A stretch of DNA of 64,000 nucleotides from Salinibacterium xinjiangense (GCF_014645015.1 NZ_BMLC01000001.1:620001-684000); one strand, 5' to 3'. Counted from the first letter of the stretch, positions 43,101-50,724 are shown. Program-made: numbers and translations. Notes: generated from the sequence alone by a model not told the origin.

Positions 43101-44103
43101 GGCCGATGCGCACCGGTGTACTGCCATCGAGGATGGCGGCACACGAGACCACGGTGGCTTCGGTGGGCCCATAAGTGTTCCAGACCTCGCGGCCGTCCAC
43201 GGCGAGCCTCTCACCGAGTTCGGGCGGGCAGGCCTCGCCGCCGAAGATCAGCAGGCGCACGTTCTCGAGCGAATCGGCAGGCCAGAGCGCCGCGAGCGTG
43301 GGGACGGTGGAGACTACGGTGATGCCGCGAGACGTCAGCCACGGGCCGAGATCCATCCCGCTTCGCACAAGTGATCGGGGTGCGGGGACGAGACACGCTC
43401 CGCTGGCCCACGCCAGCCACATCTCTTCGCAGGATGCGTCGAACGCCACAGAGAGCCCCGCGAGCACGCGATCACCGGGGCCGAGCGGCTCGTTGGCAAG
43501 GAAAAGCCTGCGCTCAGCATCCACGAATGCTGCGGCAGAGCGGTGGCTGGCCGCGACGCCCTTCGGTGTTCCCGTGGAACCCGAGGTGAAGATGATCCAC
43601 GCATCGTTGTCGATGGTGGGAGGCTCGACGATCTGCGCCATCGCCAAGCTGGGATGCGGCGGGCTGCCGTCGAACAATGCCACGGCCGTGCCGAGTTCGG
43701 TTGTCGAGGCGAATGTTCCTTTGCCCGTGATGATGCCGCAGACTCCCGCCTCGCCGAACACCAGCTCGGCGCGCTCCTGCGGGTCGTCTGCGTCGACGGG
43801 CACATATGCGGCGCCGGCCGCGAGCACGGCAAGGATCGAGACGTAGAGCTCACGAGCACCAGAGGGCATCCTGATGCCCACGCGATCGCCCCGGGCGACG
43901 CCTGCGGCATTAAGACGGGCTGCTACCTGGATGACCCGTGCCATCAGCTCGCGATAGCTGAGGCCTCCCCCACCATCGTCGAGCGCCGAGGCCTCGGGAT
44001 GCGCCGCCGCCGTCTCGCGCAGGATGTCGAGCAGCGTGCGGGGCCGGGGAGCAAGGTTCGACGCCAGCATCAGGCCACTGGTCGGTTGTTCATCCTGGGG
44101 CAT
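40159..44103 (-). CDS. Pls/PosA family single-module nonribosomal peptide synthetase
   Basis: 1314 residues. The adenylation domain (about 20-510) has A3 IIFTSGSTGTPKGVAAS (170-186), A5 TYGPTEATVVS and A10 Lys500 (PTRTSGKIDRAAL). The carrier domain has FFDLGGGSL with Ser553. The remainder is a membrane part with about six or more helices interrupted by three hexapeptide-repeat (left-handed beta-helix) soluble domains, e.g. IGARSTLLAGTRVGKHAEIA and GDGATVNRGCVVQTHLF. This is the architecture of epsilon-poly-lysine synthetase (Pls). Binding-pocket residues read by alignment to GrsA give D222 A223 E226 S265 I286 G288 T310 V318 V319 K500, close to a known Lys code. Product prediction is inference. 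Confidence 0.9.
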   Translation of the reverse strand: MPQDEQPTSGLMLASNLAPRPRTLLDILRETAAAHPEASALDDGGGGLSYRELMARVIQVAARLNAAGVARGDRVGIRMPSGARELYVSILAVLAAGAAYVPVDADDPQERAELVFGEAGVCGIITGKGTFASTTELGTAVALFDGSPPHPSLAMAQIVEPPTIDNDAWIIFTSGSTGTPKGVAASHRSAAAFVDAERRLFLANEPLGPGDRVLAGLSVAFDASCEEMWLAWASGACLVPAPRSLVRSGMDLGPWLTSRGITVVSTVPTLAALWPADSLENVRLLIFGGEACPPELGERLAVDGREVWNTYGPTEATVVSCAAILDGSTPVRIGLPLDGWDLAVVDERGMPVAEGEVGELVIGGVGLARYLDPAKDAEKYARHEQLQWERAYRSGDLVRFERAGLVFQGRADDQVKVGGRRIELGEIEAALQDLPGVSAAAAAVRKTAAGNQVIVGYLAVAASVDFDRTAAIARLRAELPAALVPLLAVVDELPTRTSGKIDRAALPWPLPDLAADNAGLDENQRALSESWLAVLGVPATELSSNFFDLGGGSLAAAQLVARIRQHATEFTVAEIYAHPTLGAMADAIAAQAPEAPRDDYHRVTPTPRRMQVLQTLLGVPLYALSGMRWLVYLLSASEILNLTTGFAALPRVDLFMLIPALLLFATPLGRMAIAVICARLLLAGVRAGDYPRGGSVHLRLWLAEQAAHLVGAVSLAGAPWITYYARALGAKIDHDVDLHTLPPVTGMLEIGYGASIEPEVDLTGYWIDGDILRIGGIRIGAHSSIGARSTLLAGTRVGKHAEIAPGSAVFGRVPAGQRWEGSPAQRVGGRTAWWPDHRPARGRRWVFAFGLSSTLLSLIPIVSLAAGGLVVAAAIRDAPTLADAAWRAAAVVAPATVLSAVVLAAFVVILTRLLSIGLKPGIFGVRSRTGWQVWSIERLLDLSRTLLFPLYASLFTPVWLRMLGAKVGRNVEASTVLLLPSMTTIRDGAFLADDTMIASYELGGGWVRVGEAEIGKRAFIGNSGMAAGGHKVPKDGLVAVLSAAPRKSKAGSSWLGSPPVRLRRTIAAADDSRTFSPPSGLRIARALWELLRVLPVIVSYGLGLSVLFALAALTVTFGAFVTALVSGIVMLAAGAVAAAASTAAKWIFVGRIRVAEHPLWSSFVWRTEVADTFVEMVAAPWFAQAATGTPALVWWLRSLGATIGRGVWCETYWLPEADLAHLGDGATVNRGCVVQTHLFHDRIMSMDVVTLHDGATLGPHSVILPAATIGDHGTVGPASLVMRGELVPVGSRWSGNPIGPWREVRFADYHAKVS

Positions 44104-44282
44104 AGGGCCCTCAGACTATCGCTGCAGGATTTCGGTCCAGGGTGGCGCAGTGCACGTCATCACTGTTAAGCACGCGATCATCTGCCGTTAATCCGTGGGG
44201 GGTGGGAGTATTTCGTCGATTTCGCGGGACACTATGGGAGGCGAACCCGCTCCACCATCACCACCAGCACAGGGAGAGACCC

Positions 44283-44780
44283 ATGGCATCAGGTAAAAAG
44301 GCACCGTCGAAGAAGAGCGGCCGCACCGGCGCGGAAAAGCTCACGCGGAAGACCAACAAGAAGCTCGACAAACTCGCCCTCGAGGCTGAAGCCATCGCAC
44401 GGAAAGCGGCGAAGAAGCTCAAAAAGAAAGCCGCGAAGGCGAAGGCCAGCGCAAAAGCGCAGACCAAGGTCGATAAGGCGAAAGCCGCCGAGGTCGCCGA
44501 GAAGAAGGCGAAGGCCGATCGAAAGGCTGCGAAGAAGTCCAGGCCAGCTCCCGTCGCGAAGAAGGCCCCCGTCGCCAGGAAGTCGGAAGCGCCCGCCGCG
44601 AAGAGGTCGAAGGCGCCCGCCGCGCCCGCGCCGAAGACACGACCAGCCAGGCCTGCGACGACACCGAACGCCAGCTGGACCGTCGCCCAGCTCCGCGCTC
44701 ACGCCCGCTCGACCGGACTCACCGGCTATTCACGCCTCGGAAAAGACGCCCTGCTCTCTGCCATTACCGCGAACAGATAG
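44283..44780 (+). CDS. Histone H1-like Lys/Ala-rich protein with C-terminal SAP-like domain
   Basis: 165 residues. Residues 1-125 are almost entirely Lys, Ala, Arg and Pro with KKAAKAKASAKAQTKVDKAK-type repeats, predicted helical or disordered and strongly basic. Residues about 130-165 form a small folded unit (SWTVAQLRAHARSTGLTGYSRLGKDALLSAI) resembling SAP or Rho-N-terminal DNA/RNA-binding domains. It is probably a nucleoid-associated protein. A GGGAGA ribosome site precedes the ATG at 44283. It is divergent from the NRPS and convergent with the LLM gene, with one base between the stops. Confidence 0.75.
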   Translation: MASGKKAPSKKSGRTGAEKLTRKTNKKLDKLALEAEAIARKAAKKLKKKAAKAKASAKAQTKVDKAKAAEVAEKKAKADRKAAKKSRPAPVAKKAPVARKSEAPAAKRSKAPAAPAPKTRPARPATTPNASWTVAQLRAHARSTGLTGYSRLGKDALLSAITANR

Positions 44781-44781
44781 T

Positions 44782-45774
44782 TCAGGCGAGCGCGGGCATG
44801 ACCTCGCGCTCGAACAGCTCGATGCCGCTGCGGTCGTACGCTGCCTCGGGGAAGTAGTGGATCTGGTAGCCCATCCCCCTGGCCGCCATATCGGTGAACC
44901 GCTCGACAAGTTGCTCTGGCGTGCCCACGCCCAACTCGTTGCCGCTGCGGTAGTCGGCCACGAACTCGGCCGCCTCCGCCTCACCGAGGTAGGGGATCAC
45001 CCTGGCTTCGATCACATCGATCTTCGCTGAAACCTCGGCCTCGGTCGCCGCGATGATGGTGTTGTAGTTCGCTGATCGTATTATCGCGTCGAAGTCGGTT
45101 CCGGCGTCGGCACAGTGCTGGCGCAACAGCTCGCTCTTGGCGTCGAACGTCTCGGGGTCGCCCGCGAAGTTCGTATATTTCGCGTACTCCGCCGCGATGC
45201 GCAGTGTGACCTTCTCGCCCCCGCCAGCCACCCACATCGGCGGGCCACCCTGCTGCAAGGGGAGCGGCCTCACTATCGCCCCATCCACCTGGTAGTGCTC
45301 ACCGTCGAGGGTGGCGGTGCCGGTCGTCCACGCCTGGCGCATGATCTCGAGGCCTTCACGAAGTCGTGCGAGCCGTTTGCCTGCGGTCGGGAAGCCGTAG
45401 CCATACGCCTTCCACTCATGCTCGTACCATCCGGCTCCGATGCCCATCTCGGCACGACCGCCGGAGATGATGTCGACCGTCGCCGCGACTTTGGCGAGGT
45501 ACGCAGGATTTCGGTAGCCCATGCACGTGCACATCTGACCCAGCCGCACGCGTGACGTCGATGCCGCAAACGCCGCCATGAGCGTCCATGCCTCGTGGGT
45601 CGCCTCTTCGGTCGCCACGGGGACGGTGTGGAAGTGGTCGTACACCCAGATGGATTCCCACTGCCCCTGGTCGGCATAGACCGCGAGGTCGCTCATCGCC
45701 CGCCACTGGTCGGCTGGCTCGATGCCGACGAGGTCGTGGCGCCAGCCCTGGGGTACAAAAAGTCCGAATCTCAT
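44782..45774 (-). CDS. LLM class F420-dependent oxidoreductase
   Basis: 330 residues. Luciferase-like monooxygenase fold: MRFGLFVPQGWRHDLVGIEP at strand 1, SIWVYDHFHTVP, the STSRVRLGQMCTCMGYRNPAYLAKV region and GGRAEMGIGAGWYEHEWKAYG. It contains GGPPMWVAGGGEKVTLRIAAEYA, typical of the actinobacterial F420 subgroup. Length is as expected. The deazaflavin cofactor is inferred from the subfamily, and the substrate is unknown. It is a monocistronic gene, convergent with the histone-like gene. Confidence 0.88.
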   Translation of the reverse strand: MRFGLFVPQGWRHDLVGIEPADQWRAMSDLAVYADQGQWESIWVYDHFHTVPVATEEATHEAWTLMAAFAASTSRVRLGQMCTCMGYRNPAYLAKVAATVDIISGGRAEMGIGAGWYEHEWKAYGYGFPTAGKRLARLREGLEIMRQAWTTGTATLDGEHYQVDGAIVRPLPLQQGGPPMWVAGGGEKVTLRIAAEYAKYTNFAGDPETFDAKSELLRQHCADAGTDFDAIIRSANYNTIIAATEAEVSAKIDVIEARVIPYLGEAEAAEFVADYRSGNELGVGTPEQLVERFTDMAARGMGYQIHYFPEAAYDRSGIELFEREVMPALA

Positions 45775-45862
45775 GGTGACCAGCTAACCATGCGGGCCGC
45801 CACAACGCAGTCTGGAGCATGAGGCTTCAACGACGAAACACAGTCCACCCTGATCGCAAGCA

Positions 45863-45897
45863 GATGGCGCCCGACCCGTTGCGGGTCAGGCGCCATC
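45863..45897 (-). terminator. Hairpin terminator downstream of beta-amylase
   Basis: A 15-bp stem (45863-45877 with 45883-45897, loop 5 nt). In minus-strand RNA all positions pair, with one U-G wobble. On the plus strand that position is a C-A mismatch, so the hairpin belongs to the leftward transcript. The T tract after it is weak. Confidence 0.65.
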
Positions 45898-45912
45898 CGT
45901 TATCAGACCCGG

Positions 45913-46050
45913 CTACGGTCTCGTTGTGAAAACCGTCGCACTTCCGGGAAGCACGTAGACCGTGCTGGCCTGCCCCGCCTACTGCCGCTCCGGAGCATTC
46001 CCATTGCTGTTGTTATTCGTGAACGTGAAGGTGAACAAACTCGGCGTCAC
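45913..46050 (-). pseudogene. Possible frameshifted C-terminal domain remnant of the beta-amylase
   Basis: One frame off, and beginning as GTGA across the beta-amylase stop, this strand reads TPSLFTFTFTNNNSNGN, a TAG at 45979-45981, then AGQASTVYVLPGSATVFTTR and a second stop. The Thr/Phe/Asn strand followed by GQ...VYVLPGS recalls the start of starch-binding domains. It may be decay of a longer enzyme or coincidence. Confidence 0.3.
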
Positions 46051-47765
46051 GGCGTTGCCGCGTAAGCCTTCGTCAACTCGTTGAACGTGATCGTGTAGGT
46101 CGCATTGGAGCTCACCGCGATGTCATTGCCGCCCTGCACGGCCGTCCCTGTGAGACCAGTACCACCGTAGTTGAGGCTCCAGTCACCGCGAACGTCGAAC
46201 TTGAATCGTTGGCTCGCCGCCGAACCGAACGACACGTTCGACGCCGTCCACACATTGCCCGACTTCGTCATCGGTGTGCTGAGCGTCCAGTTGTTGTTCG
46301 TGCCGCGTAGATAGAGGGAGGTCCACGAAGGGCGATACTTCTGGATGAACTGCGCGTACCGGGTCGCACCCGTGCCGGAGGCGACCTCCCCTACCCGCAG
46401 GACTGTCATGCCAAGATATGGAAAGTTATCGAACGCCTGGTTCACGTTGTCCCATCCGCCGTCCGACGTGATGCCCCCGGAAAGCGCGTTCTCACCCTTG
46501 ATTTTCACGTTCTGGCGGCCCGCCTCGGCTCCCACCCAACCCACGAGGGTTTTCGCTTGCGAGTACTGCGGAGCAAAGTTCTCGTCGTTGAACTCGAGGC
46601 AGGTGAAGTGCAGGATCGCTGCCCGACCCGAATCGGAGACGCGGTTCGCCAGCCCCACGATGTTGGCGTAGCCACGACCGGTATTCGCCGCGTACATGTC
46701 GACGCTGGTCTGGATGAGCCCGGCGGCGACCTCCGCTGCACGCGGCGTCGGCCCGGTCATCGACCAGTGGATACCGGGGATCTTGTAGCCGATCTCGGCT
46801 GCCGGGAACGACGTTCCCAGGGCGAGGAGCACCGTGTCGAGCATCCGCTCGCCATGGTCGACGAGGCTCTTGTTGTACCAGTCGATGAGATCCTTGCCGT
46901 AGGTGACGAGGCGATAGTCACCCGATGAGAAAAAGAAGCCCGCGTTGCTCGGCGGCTGGATCTGGGATGCCGTAGTGACGCTGGATCCCCAGGCCGCATT
47001 GACCGCCGCGATCGTTCCGTACTTGGCGATAGCCCACTGCTGGAAACTCTTGATCGCGAGCGGCGAGTACGACTGGAGGGCGCCACGGGTGGGATATCCG
47101 GTGCCCGAATCGTGGCCGTTGTACGACGGATACCGCAGTTCACCGGCCGGGCCGAGTGAGACGTTGATCTCTTGCATGCGCGTGGCGTAGGTCGTACCGT
47201 AGCGGGCGACGAACGCCTGCGTGAAGGCCTGGTATTCGTTCAGCACCAGCTGATCAGCCCAACCCTGAACCGTTTCGTTCGAGAAATTGCCCTGCTCGCT
47301 GCGGTGCTTCAGTCCATTGCCATCGAGCGTGACGCCGTTGAGCGTTACGCCGGTGTATTTGCCCGAGAGCCATGAGGGCAGAGGGATGTTGCAGGTGTCG
47401 CCAACGTTGCCGCCGCACTGGTGGAACGAGAAGATCGGCACGATGTCGAGCCCACGGCTCGTGATCGCGGTGAACACCTGGTCGTAGTAGCTCCAGTTGA
47501 ACTGGTTGTCACCGGCCGCCTCGACCTTGCCCCACCAGACGTCGACCGTGACGGCGTCGACTCCGTAGTTCTTGACTGCGGCCAACTGGTTGCCGAACTG
47601 CGTGAAGTCGCTGACTTCCAACGGCGCCATCACGTTTGCGGTGAAGTCCGGATTATTGGTAGCGGTGGCTGCTGTCGCCGCAGTGGGCCCGGCCATGAGA
47701 GAGGCGAGAACAGCGAGCACAAGGCTTATGACCCCCGCTGTGGTGTGTCGTCTTCGAACGTGCAT
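46047..47765 (-). CDS. Secreted beta-amylase (GH14) with C-terminal carbohydrate-binding-like domain
   Basis: 572 residues from ATG 47765 (AGGAG 7 nt upstream). A signal peptide (VISLVLAVLASLMAGPTAATA) is followed by the GH14 barrel with VMAPLEVSDFTQFGNQLAAV, DAVTVDVWWGKVEAAGD (substrate Asp) and SFHQCGGNVGDTCNIPLPSW. The two catalytic Glu are in INVSLGPAGELRYPSY and HFTCLEFNDENFAP. It releases maltose from starch ends outside the cell. The last about 95 residues (YLRGTNNNWTLSTPMTKSGN) form a separate starch-binding-type beta domain. A LacI-type operator lies upstream. GH14 is uncommon in actinobacteria and resembles the Bacillus group; transfer is possible. Confidence 0.9.
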   Translation of the reverse strand: MHVRRRHTTAGVISLVLAVLASLMAGPTAATAATATNNPDFTANVMAPLEVSDFTQFGNQLAAVKNYGVDAVTVDVWWGKVEAAGDNQFNWSYYDQVFTAITSRGLDIVPIFSFHQCGGNVGDTCNIPLPSWLSGKYTGVTLNGVTLDGNGLKHRSEQGNFSNETVQGWADQLVLNEYQAFTQAFVARYGTTYATRMQEINVSLGPAGELRYPSYNGHDSGTGYPTRGALQSYSPLAIKSFQQWAIAKYGTIAAVNAAWGSSVTTASQIQPPSNAGFFFSSGDYRLVTYGKDLIDWYNKSLVDHGERMLDTVLLALGTSFPAAEIGYKIPGIHWSMTGPTPRAAEVAAGLIQTSVDMYAANTGRGYANIVGLANRVSDSGRAAILHFTCLEFNDENFAPQYSQAKTLVGWVGAEAGRQNVKIKGENALSGGITSDGGWDNVNQAFDNFPYLGMTVLRVGEVASGTGATRYAQFIQKYRPSWTSLYLRGTNNNWTLSTPMTKSGNVWTASNVSFGSAASQRFKFDVRGDWSLNYGGTGLTGTAVQGGNDIAVSSNATYTITFNELTKAYAATP

Positions 47766-47849
47766 GTACATGCTCCTCAGGAGGTGGAGCGACATCGTCG
47801 TCGCTGAAGGCCACCCTCCCCACGATCATGGCGCAAAAACAGGAGTGAG

Positions 47850-47863
47850 TGCAAGCGCTTACA
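47850..47863. promoter_or_regulatory. LacI-family operator upstream of beta-amylase
   Basis: TGCAAGCGCTTACA, a near-perfect palindrome around the central CG, of the type bound by LacI/MalR/CcpA-like regulators, 85-98 bp before the ATG. It suggests maltose or catabolite control of amylase. The regulator gene is not in the window. Confidence 0.75.
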
Positions 47864-48021
47864 TATTTTCGCCCGGCGGGTCGTCGTACACCGAAAAGAA
47901 AGGCCCCGCGAGGGCGAGACTCTTCTTCGTATTGCGGCGGGGGCGGGATGTGGCGCCCCTACGGAGACGCCGGCCTGGCTTCGCGTCCGAGTCCCTGAGA
48001 CGAAAGGGAAAGTCTCCTAGA

Positions 48022-48055
48022 CAGAGAAATAGCCCGGTCAGAGAAATAGCCCGGT
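48022..48055. repeat. 17-bp tandem duplication
   Basis: Two adjacent copies of CAGAGAAATAGCCCGGT (48022-48038 and 48039-48055), the second forming the left arm of the terminator hairpin beside the tRNA remnant. Confidence 0.8.
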
Positions 48056-48074
48056 CGGAAGACCGGGCCATTTC
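48043..48074 (-). terminator. Terminator hairpin beyond the displaced tRNA-fMet 3' end
   Basis: GCCCGGTC (48049-48056) pairs with GACCGGGC (48061-48068) around a GGAA loop, extended by an A/T-rich stem after one mismatch. It was probably the original terminator of tRNA-fMet before the island was inserted. Confidence 0.65.
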
Positions 48075-48078
48075 TTTC

Positions 48079-48118
48079 TCGTTGCGGGGACAGGATTTGA
48101 ACCTGCGACCTCTGGGTT
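48079..48118. repeat. 40-bp direct repeat, island left end (displaced 3' half of tRNA-fMet)
   Basis: Identical to 52321-52360. It contains 37 nt of the tRNA, from the 3' side of the anticodon loop to the discriminator base, and 3 flanking bases. The tRNA 5' half is absent here. This is the typical attachment site of elements that integrate in tRNA genes. Confidence 0.92.
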
Positions 48119-48348
48119 GCTTCACCAGATCCGATAACCATACGGCGAGCTGTCGTCCAAAGTCGCGTCGGACCTTGTCATCGGCGAGGACCTCTATCCG
48201 CAATCAACGTGTTGAACGGGGCAGCCAAGGTTGTCCAGAGGTCGCAATCAAATCACGCACAGCGAGACCGTGCTAAGCATCCGAGGCCACCGACCGATTC
48301 CGATGCCCTGACGCACCAGGGGTAGTTAGTTTTCCCGAGATCTGAGTC
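48119..48348. other. Island left part, no gene recognised
   Basis: About 230 bp between the left repeat and the first island ORF, without a supported gene. A reading of about 28 codons (VLADDKVRRDFGRQLAVWLS) on the minus strand runs into the repeat but cannot be assigned. Confidence 0.4.
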
Positions 48349-48561
48349 CTAGGAAGCTTCAGCGGTCCCGGCCGGCTTGGACGAGCGCTTTTCGGCAAGT
48401 TGATCCCGCTCGGCAGCCGAGGACTCCAAAGTCACCAGTAGCAGTCCTGGCGAGAGCACCTCGGCGAATGGGCTCTCCATACCCGACGTCGCGTGTATAG
48501 CTTCGGCATAGGCGCTCGCAGCACCCGCGACTTGAGCGGCAGCACGCTGCGTCTTCTTCAC
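48349..48561 (-). CDS. Small Ala/Ser-rich hypothetical protein (island)
   Basis: 70 residues from a GTG at 48561, MKKTQRAAAQVAGAASAYAE onward, with no recognised domain; predicted mainly helical. In the same frame upstream there is an ATG at 48648 (MSKKIDDAIRD) followed by TAG at 48613-48615 and then open reading into this ORF. The true gene may therefore be a longer protein interrupted by an amber codon, as with the ApeA-like gene in the same island. The evidence that it is translated is weak. Confidence 0.4.
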   Translation of the reverse strand: MKKTQRAAAQVAGAASAYAEAIHATSGMESPFAEVLSPGLLLVTLESSAAERDQLAEKRSSKPAGTAEAS

Positions 48562-48780
48562 TGACGTCGATCCAGCGGTCGCGACGTGTGCGTGCTTAGG
48601 GAGTGCCTTCGTCTAGTCTCTTATCGCGTCATCAATCTTCTTGGACATGCGTCGATCATCCCCTTGCGATGCAAGTCCGTCCAGCTTTGGGCGGGCCCGA
48701 GATGCACCCGAGACATTGCATGCTGACCCCGAGCCTGCTCACACTCGGAAGCATGAAATCACGCGGGAGTGGCTAGTCCC

Positions 48781-50367
48781 CTACGGCACAAACGACCAGA
48801 TCGAAACCGTGTGGGAGATCTCGTTGTTGACAATAACCAGTGGAACGCCGCTGGGTGAATCGTCGGCGCTCACGAATTCGATGACCTCGGGACCGGAGTC
48901 GTTGGTCGGGGCTTTCGCGCTGGCGGAGAAGTCACGGCTGTTCGCGTATTGAACCAGAGTAGGCGAGGTCGGGTCGGTGATATCGAACGCGATAAACCCG
49001 CCGATCCGCTCGAGGCCGACGAACGCGTAGGTGCGCGATCCAATCACGCCGATGGTGACGCCCTCCGGCTCGGGCCCCTTGTTGTCGCTACGGTCGTCCA
49101 GCGCGCTGTTCGTGTTGCTCGCATTAAAGTTCAGCGGATACGCCGCCGCGGTGGCGCGCTCGATCCTGTCACCGCTGTCCCACACAACCTCGCCCGACGT
49201 GGTCCAGATGGTCACGGAGCGCGTACCAAACGCTTCGATCCGGTCGTAGTCGCCGTCCCCATCCGTGTCACCGGATGCTTTCGAGACAGTGAGCCGACCG
49301 AGCGCTGCGTTGTTCTTGAGCGCAGCTGCGTTGGGGAATTTGGTCGGGTCAAGGCGGTAGGCGCTGCTGCCGACGCGGATCTCCTCCTCGTAGCCGGGCC
49401 AATCCTGCCGGGCGTCGCCCTCGTTCGCGGAGATGAGGTATGTTTCGCCACCTGCGGTGAACGAGGCGAGCCCGTCGGGCAGCGGCAGGCCGAACACTGG
49501 CCAGTTGGCGATGTTGATCGCCGGTCCGTTGGCCCCGTTGTCGCGATCACTTGCGTCAAGGCCGTTTCCGGGCTGGCTGTGATCCTTCGCTGCGAGGGCC
49601 CGGATGGCTGTAACTGTCGCACTGGCCAGGTCTATCTCCGCGATCGCGTTGTTCTCCTGGAGGGTGACGAACACAGTGTCGCCCTCGACGACCGCGTACT
49701 CAGGCTCGAGGTCCTGGGCCACTGACGCCCCGGGGCCGAACACCCGCACGCCGGCGGGAAGTTCGCTGTGCCGTGGCGCTCCGACATTGAACGCCGTAAA
49801 GCCGACGGTGCGTACGGCGTCCACCTTTTTGGCGAGCAACTCCTGCACACTGATGATGCTCACCGAGCCATCGGGGTCGTCCTGCGGACGGTACGAGTTC
49901 GGTTCGCCCTCGTTCGCGACCACGATGCGGTTGCCCGTCGAATCGAATGTCAGCATGTCGGGGTTCGCGCCAACCGTCGCGCTGCGGAGCACCCTTCCTG
50001 CCGGGTTGAGAAGAACAACGGCACCGTTGTCGGTCTTGTCAACAGCAGGCATCGCGACGGCAACGCGGCCTTCGGTGGCAGCGACGGACGTTATGGATGC
50101 TCCGAAGCCGGCGAGGTCGACCGTTCGAACCTTGACAGGCGCGGATGGGGTGCTGATGTCGACGATGTCCAGCGTTGCGCCCTCGCCGATGACGTAGAGC
50201 CGATCGCCCAGCGCGGCTGAGACCTCCGACCCGCCATTCGCATATCGGCCGACAAACGATAAGACCGGCGATTCGGGATCTTCAGCGGCGGCAATCGGGG
50301 CAGCGGAAAGGAGGGCGGCCGGCACGATGAGGGCAGCCGCAGCTGCAGCGAAGCGATGGGTTCTCAT
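48781..50367 (-). CDS. Choice-of-anchor I family secreted protein
   Basis: 528 residues. A signal peptide (ALIVPAALLSAAPIAAAEDP) is followed by a beta-propeller-like region with repeated VDIS/VSIIS blades: TLDIVDISTPSAPVKVRTV, ANPDMLTFDSTGNRIVVANEGEPNSY, AEIDLASATVTAIRALAAKD and TYLISANEGDARQDWPGY. A calcium-like DGDGDYDR loop and KGPEPEGVTIGVIGSRTYAFVGLE follow. This matches the choice-of-anchor I domain family of extracellular proteins; function is unknown. It has no C-terminal anchor (ends SIWSFVP), so it is likely released. It lies inside the tRNA-fMet island, next to the ApeA-like gene. Confidence 0.82.
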   Translation of the reverse strand: MRTHRFAAAAAALIVPAALLSAAPIAAAEDPESPVLSFVGRYANGGSEVSAALGDRLYVIGEGATLDIVDISTPSAPVKVRTVDLAGFGASITSVAATEGRVAVAMPAVDKTDNGAVVLLNPAGRVLRSATVGANPDMLTFDSTGNRIVVANEGEPNSYRPQDDPDGSVSIISVQELLAKKVDAVRTVGFTAFNVGAPRHSELPAGVRVFGPGASVAQDLEPEYAVVEGDTVFVTLQENNAIAEIDLASATVTAIRALAAKDHSQPGNGLDASDRDNGANGPAINIANWPVFGLPLPDGLASFTAGGETYLISANEGDARQDWPGYEEEIRVGSSAYRLDPTKFPNAAALKNNAALGRLTVSKASGDTDGDGDYDRIEAFGTRSVTIWTTSGEVVWDSGDRIERATAAAYPLNFNASNTNSALDDRSDNKGPEPEGVTIGVIGSRTYAFVGLERIGGFIAFDITDPTSPTLVQYANSRDFSASAKAPTNDSGPEVIEFVSADDSPSGVPLVIVNNEISHTVSIWSFVP

Positions 50368-50440
50368 GACAAGAGCCTGTGAGGTCTGGGTGAACGGCCG
50401 GCTAATCGAACGGAAATGCCGAGTGAACGGAAACGGAGTC

Positions 50441-50629
50441 TCAAGTTTCTGTGATGCTGACTGCGCAACTGTCTCTCATGTCCGAGGGGCTGTGCACCCT
50501 TCGTCTGGCGCAACGGGGGCGACCTTTGGACCGCACGAGGATTCCATCGAGGACGAGGACGACCTCCGCGACGGTATTGACAAACTCGACGCATGCGCGG
50601 GTGCGATCCCGTTCCTCAAAGTTGTTCAT
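50441..50629 (-). CDS. Small hypothetical protein (island)
   Basis: 62 residues starting MNNFEERDRTRACVEFVNTV. A GGAGG ribosome site (50635-50639) lies 5 nt before the ATG, the best such site in the island. The first half looks folded (VNTVAEVVLVLDGILVRSKG), the second is basic and Ser-rich. No domain was recognised. It fills the gap between the ApeA-like gene and the choice-of-anchor I gene. Confidence 0.35.
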   Translation of the reverse strand: MNNFEERDRTRACVEFVNTVAEVVLVLDGILVRSKGRPRCARRRVHSPSDMRDSCAVSITET

Positions 50630-50724
50630 CAAGTCCTCCATCTGCTGCCGGCCGTCCAGGGCTGCCCGATTCAGGATTGGTCGACAGTCGATCTCTGATT
50701 GAGAGCCTCCTGTTGGTTCTGCCG

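Noticed and set aside
48119-48348. Integrase fragment next to the left repeat
   Set aside because: The short helical reading (VLADDKVRRDFGRQL) has no recombinase motif and is preceded by a stop.
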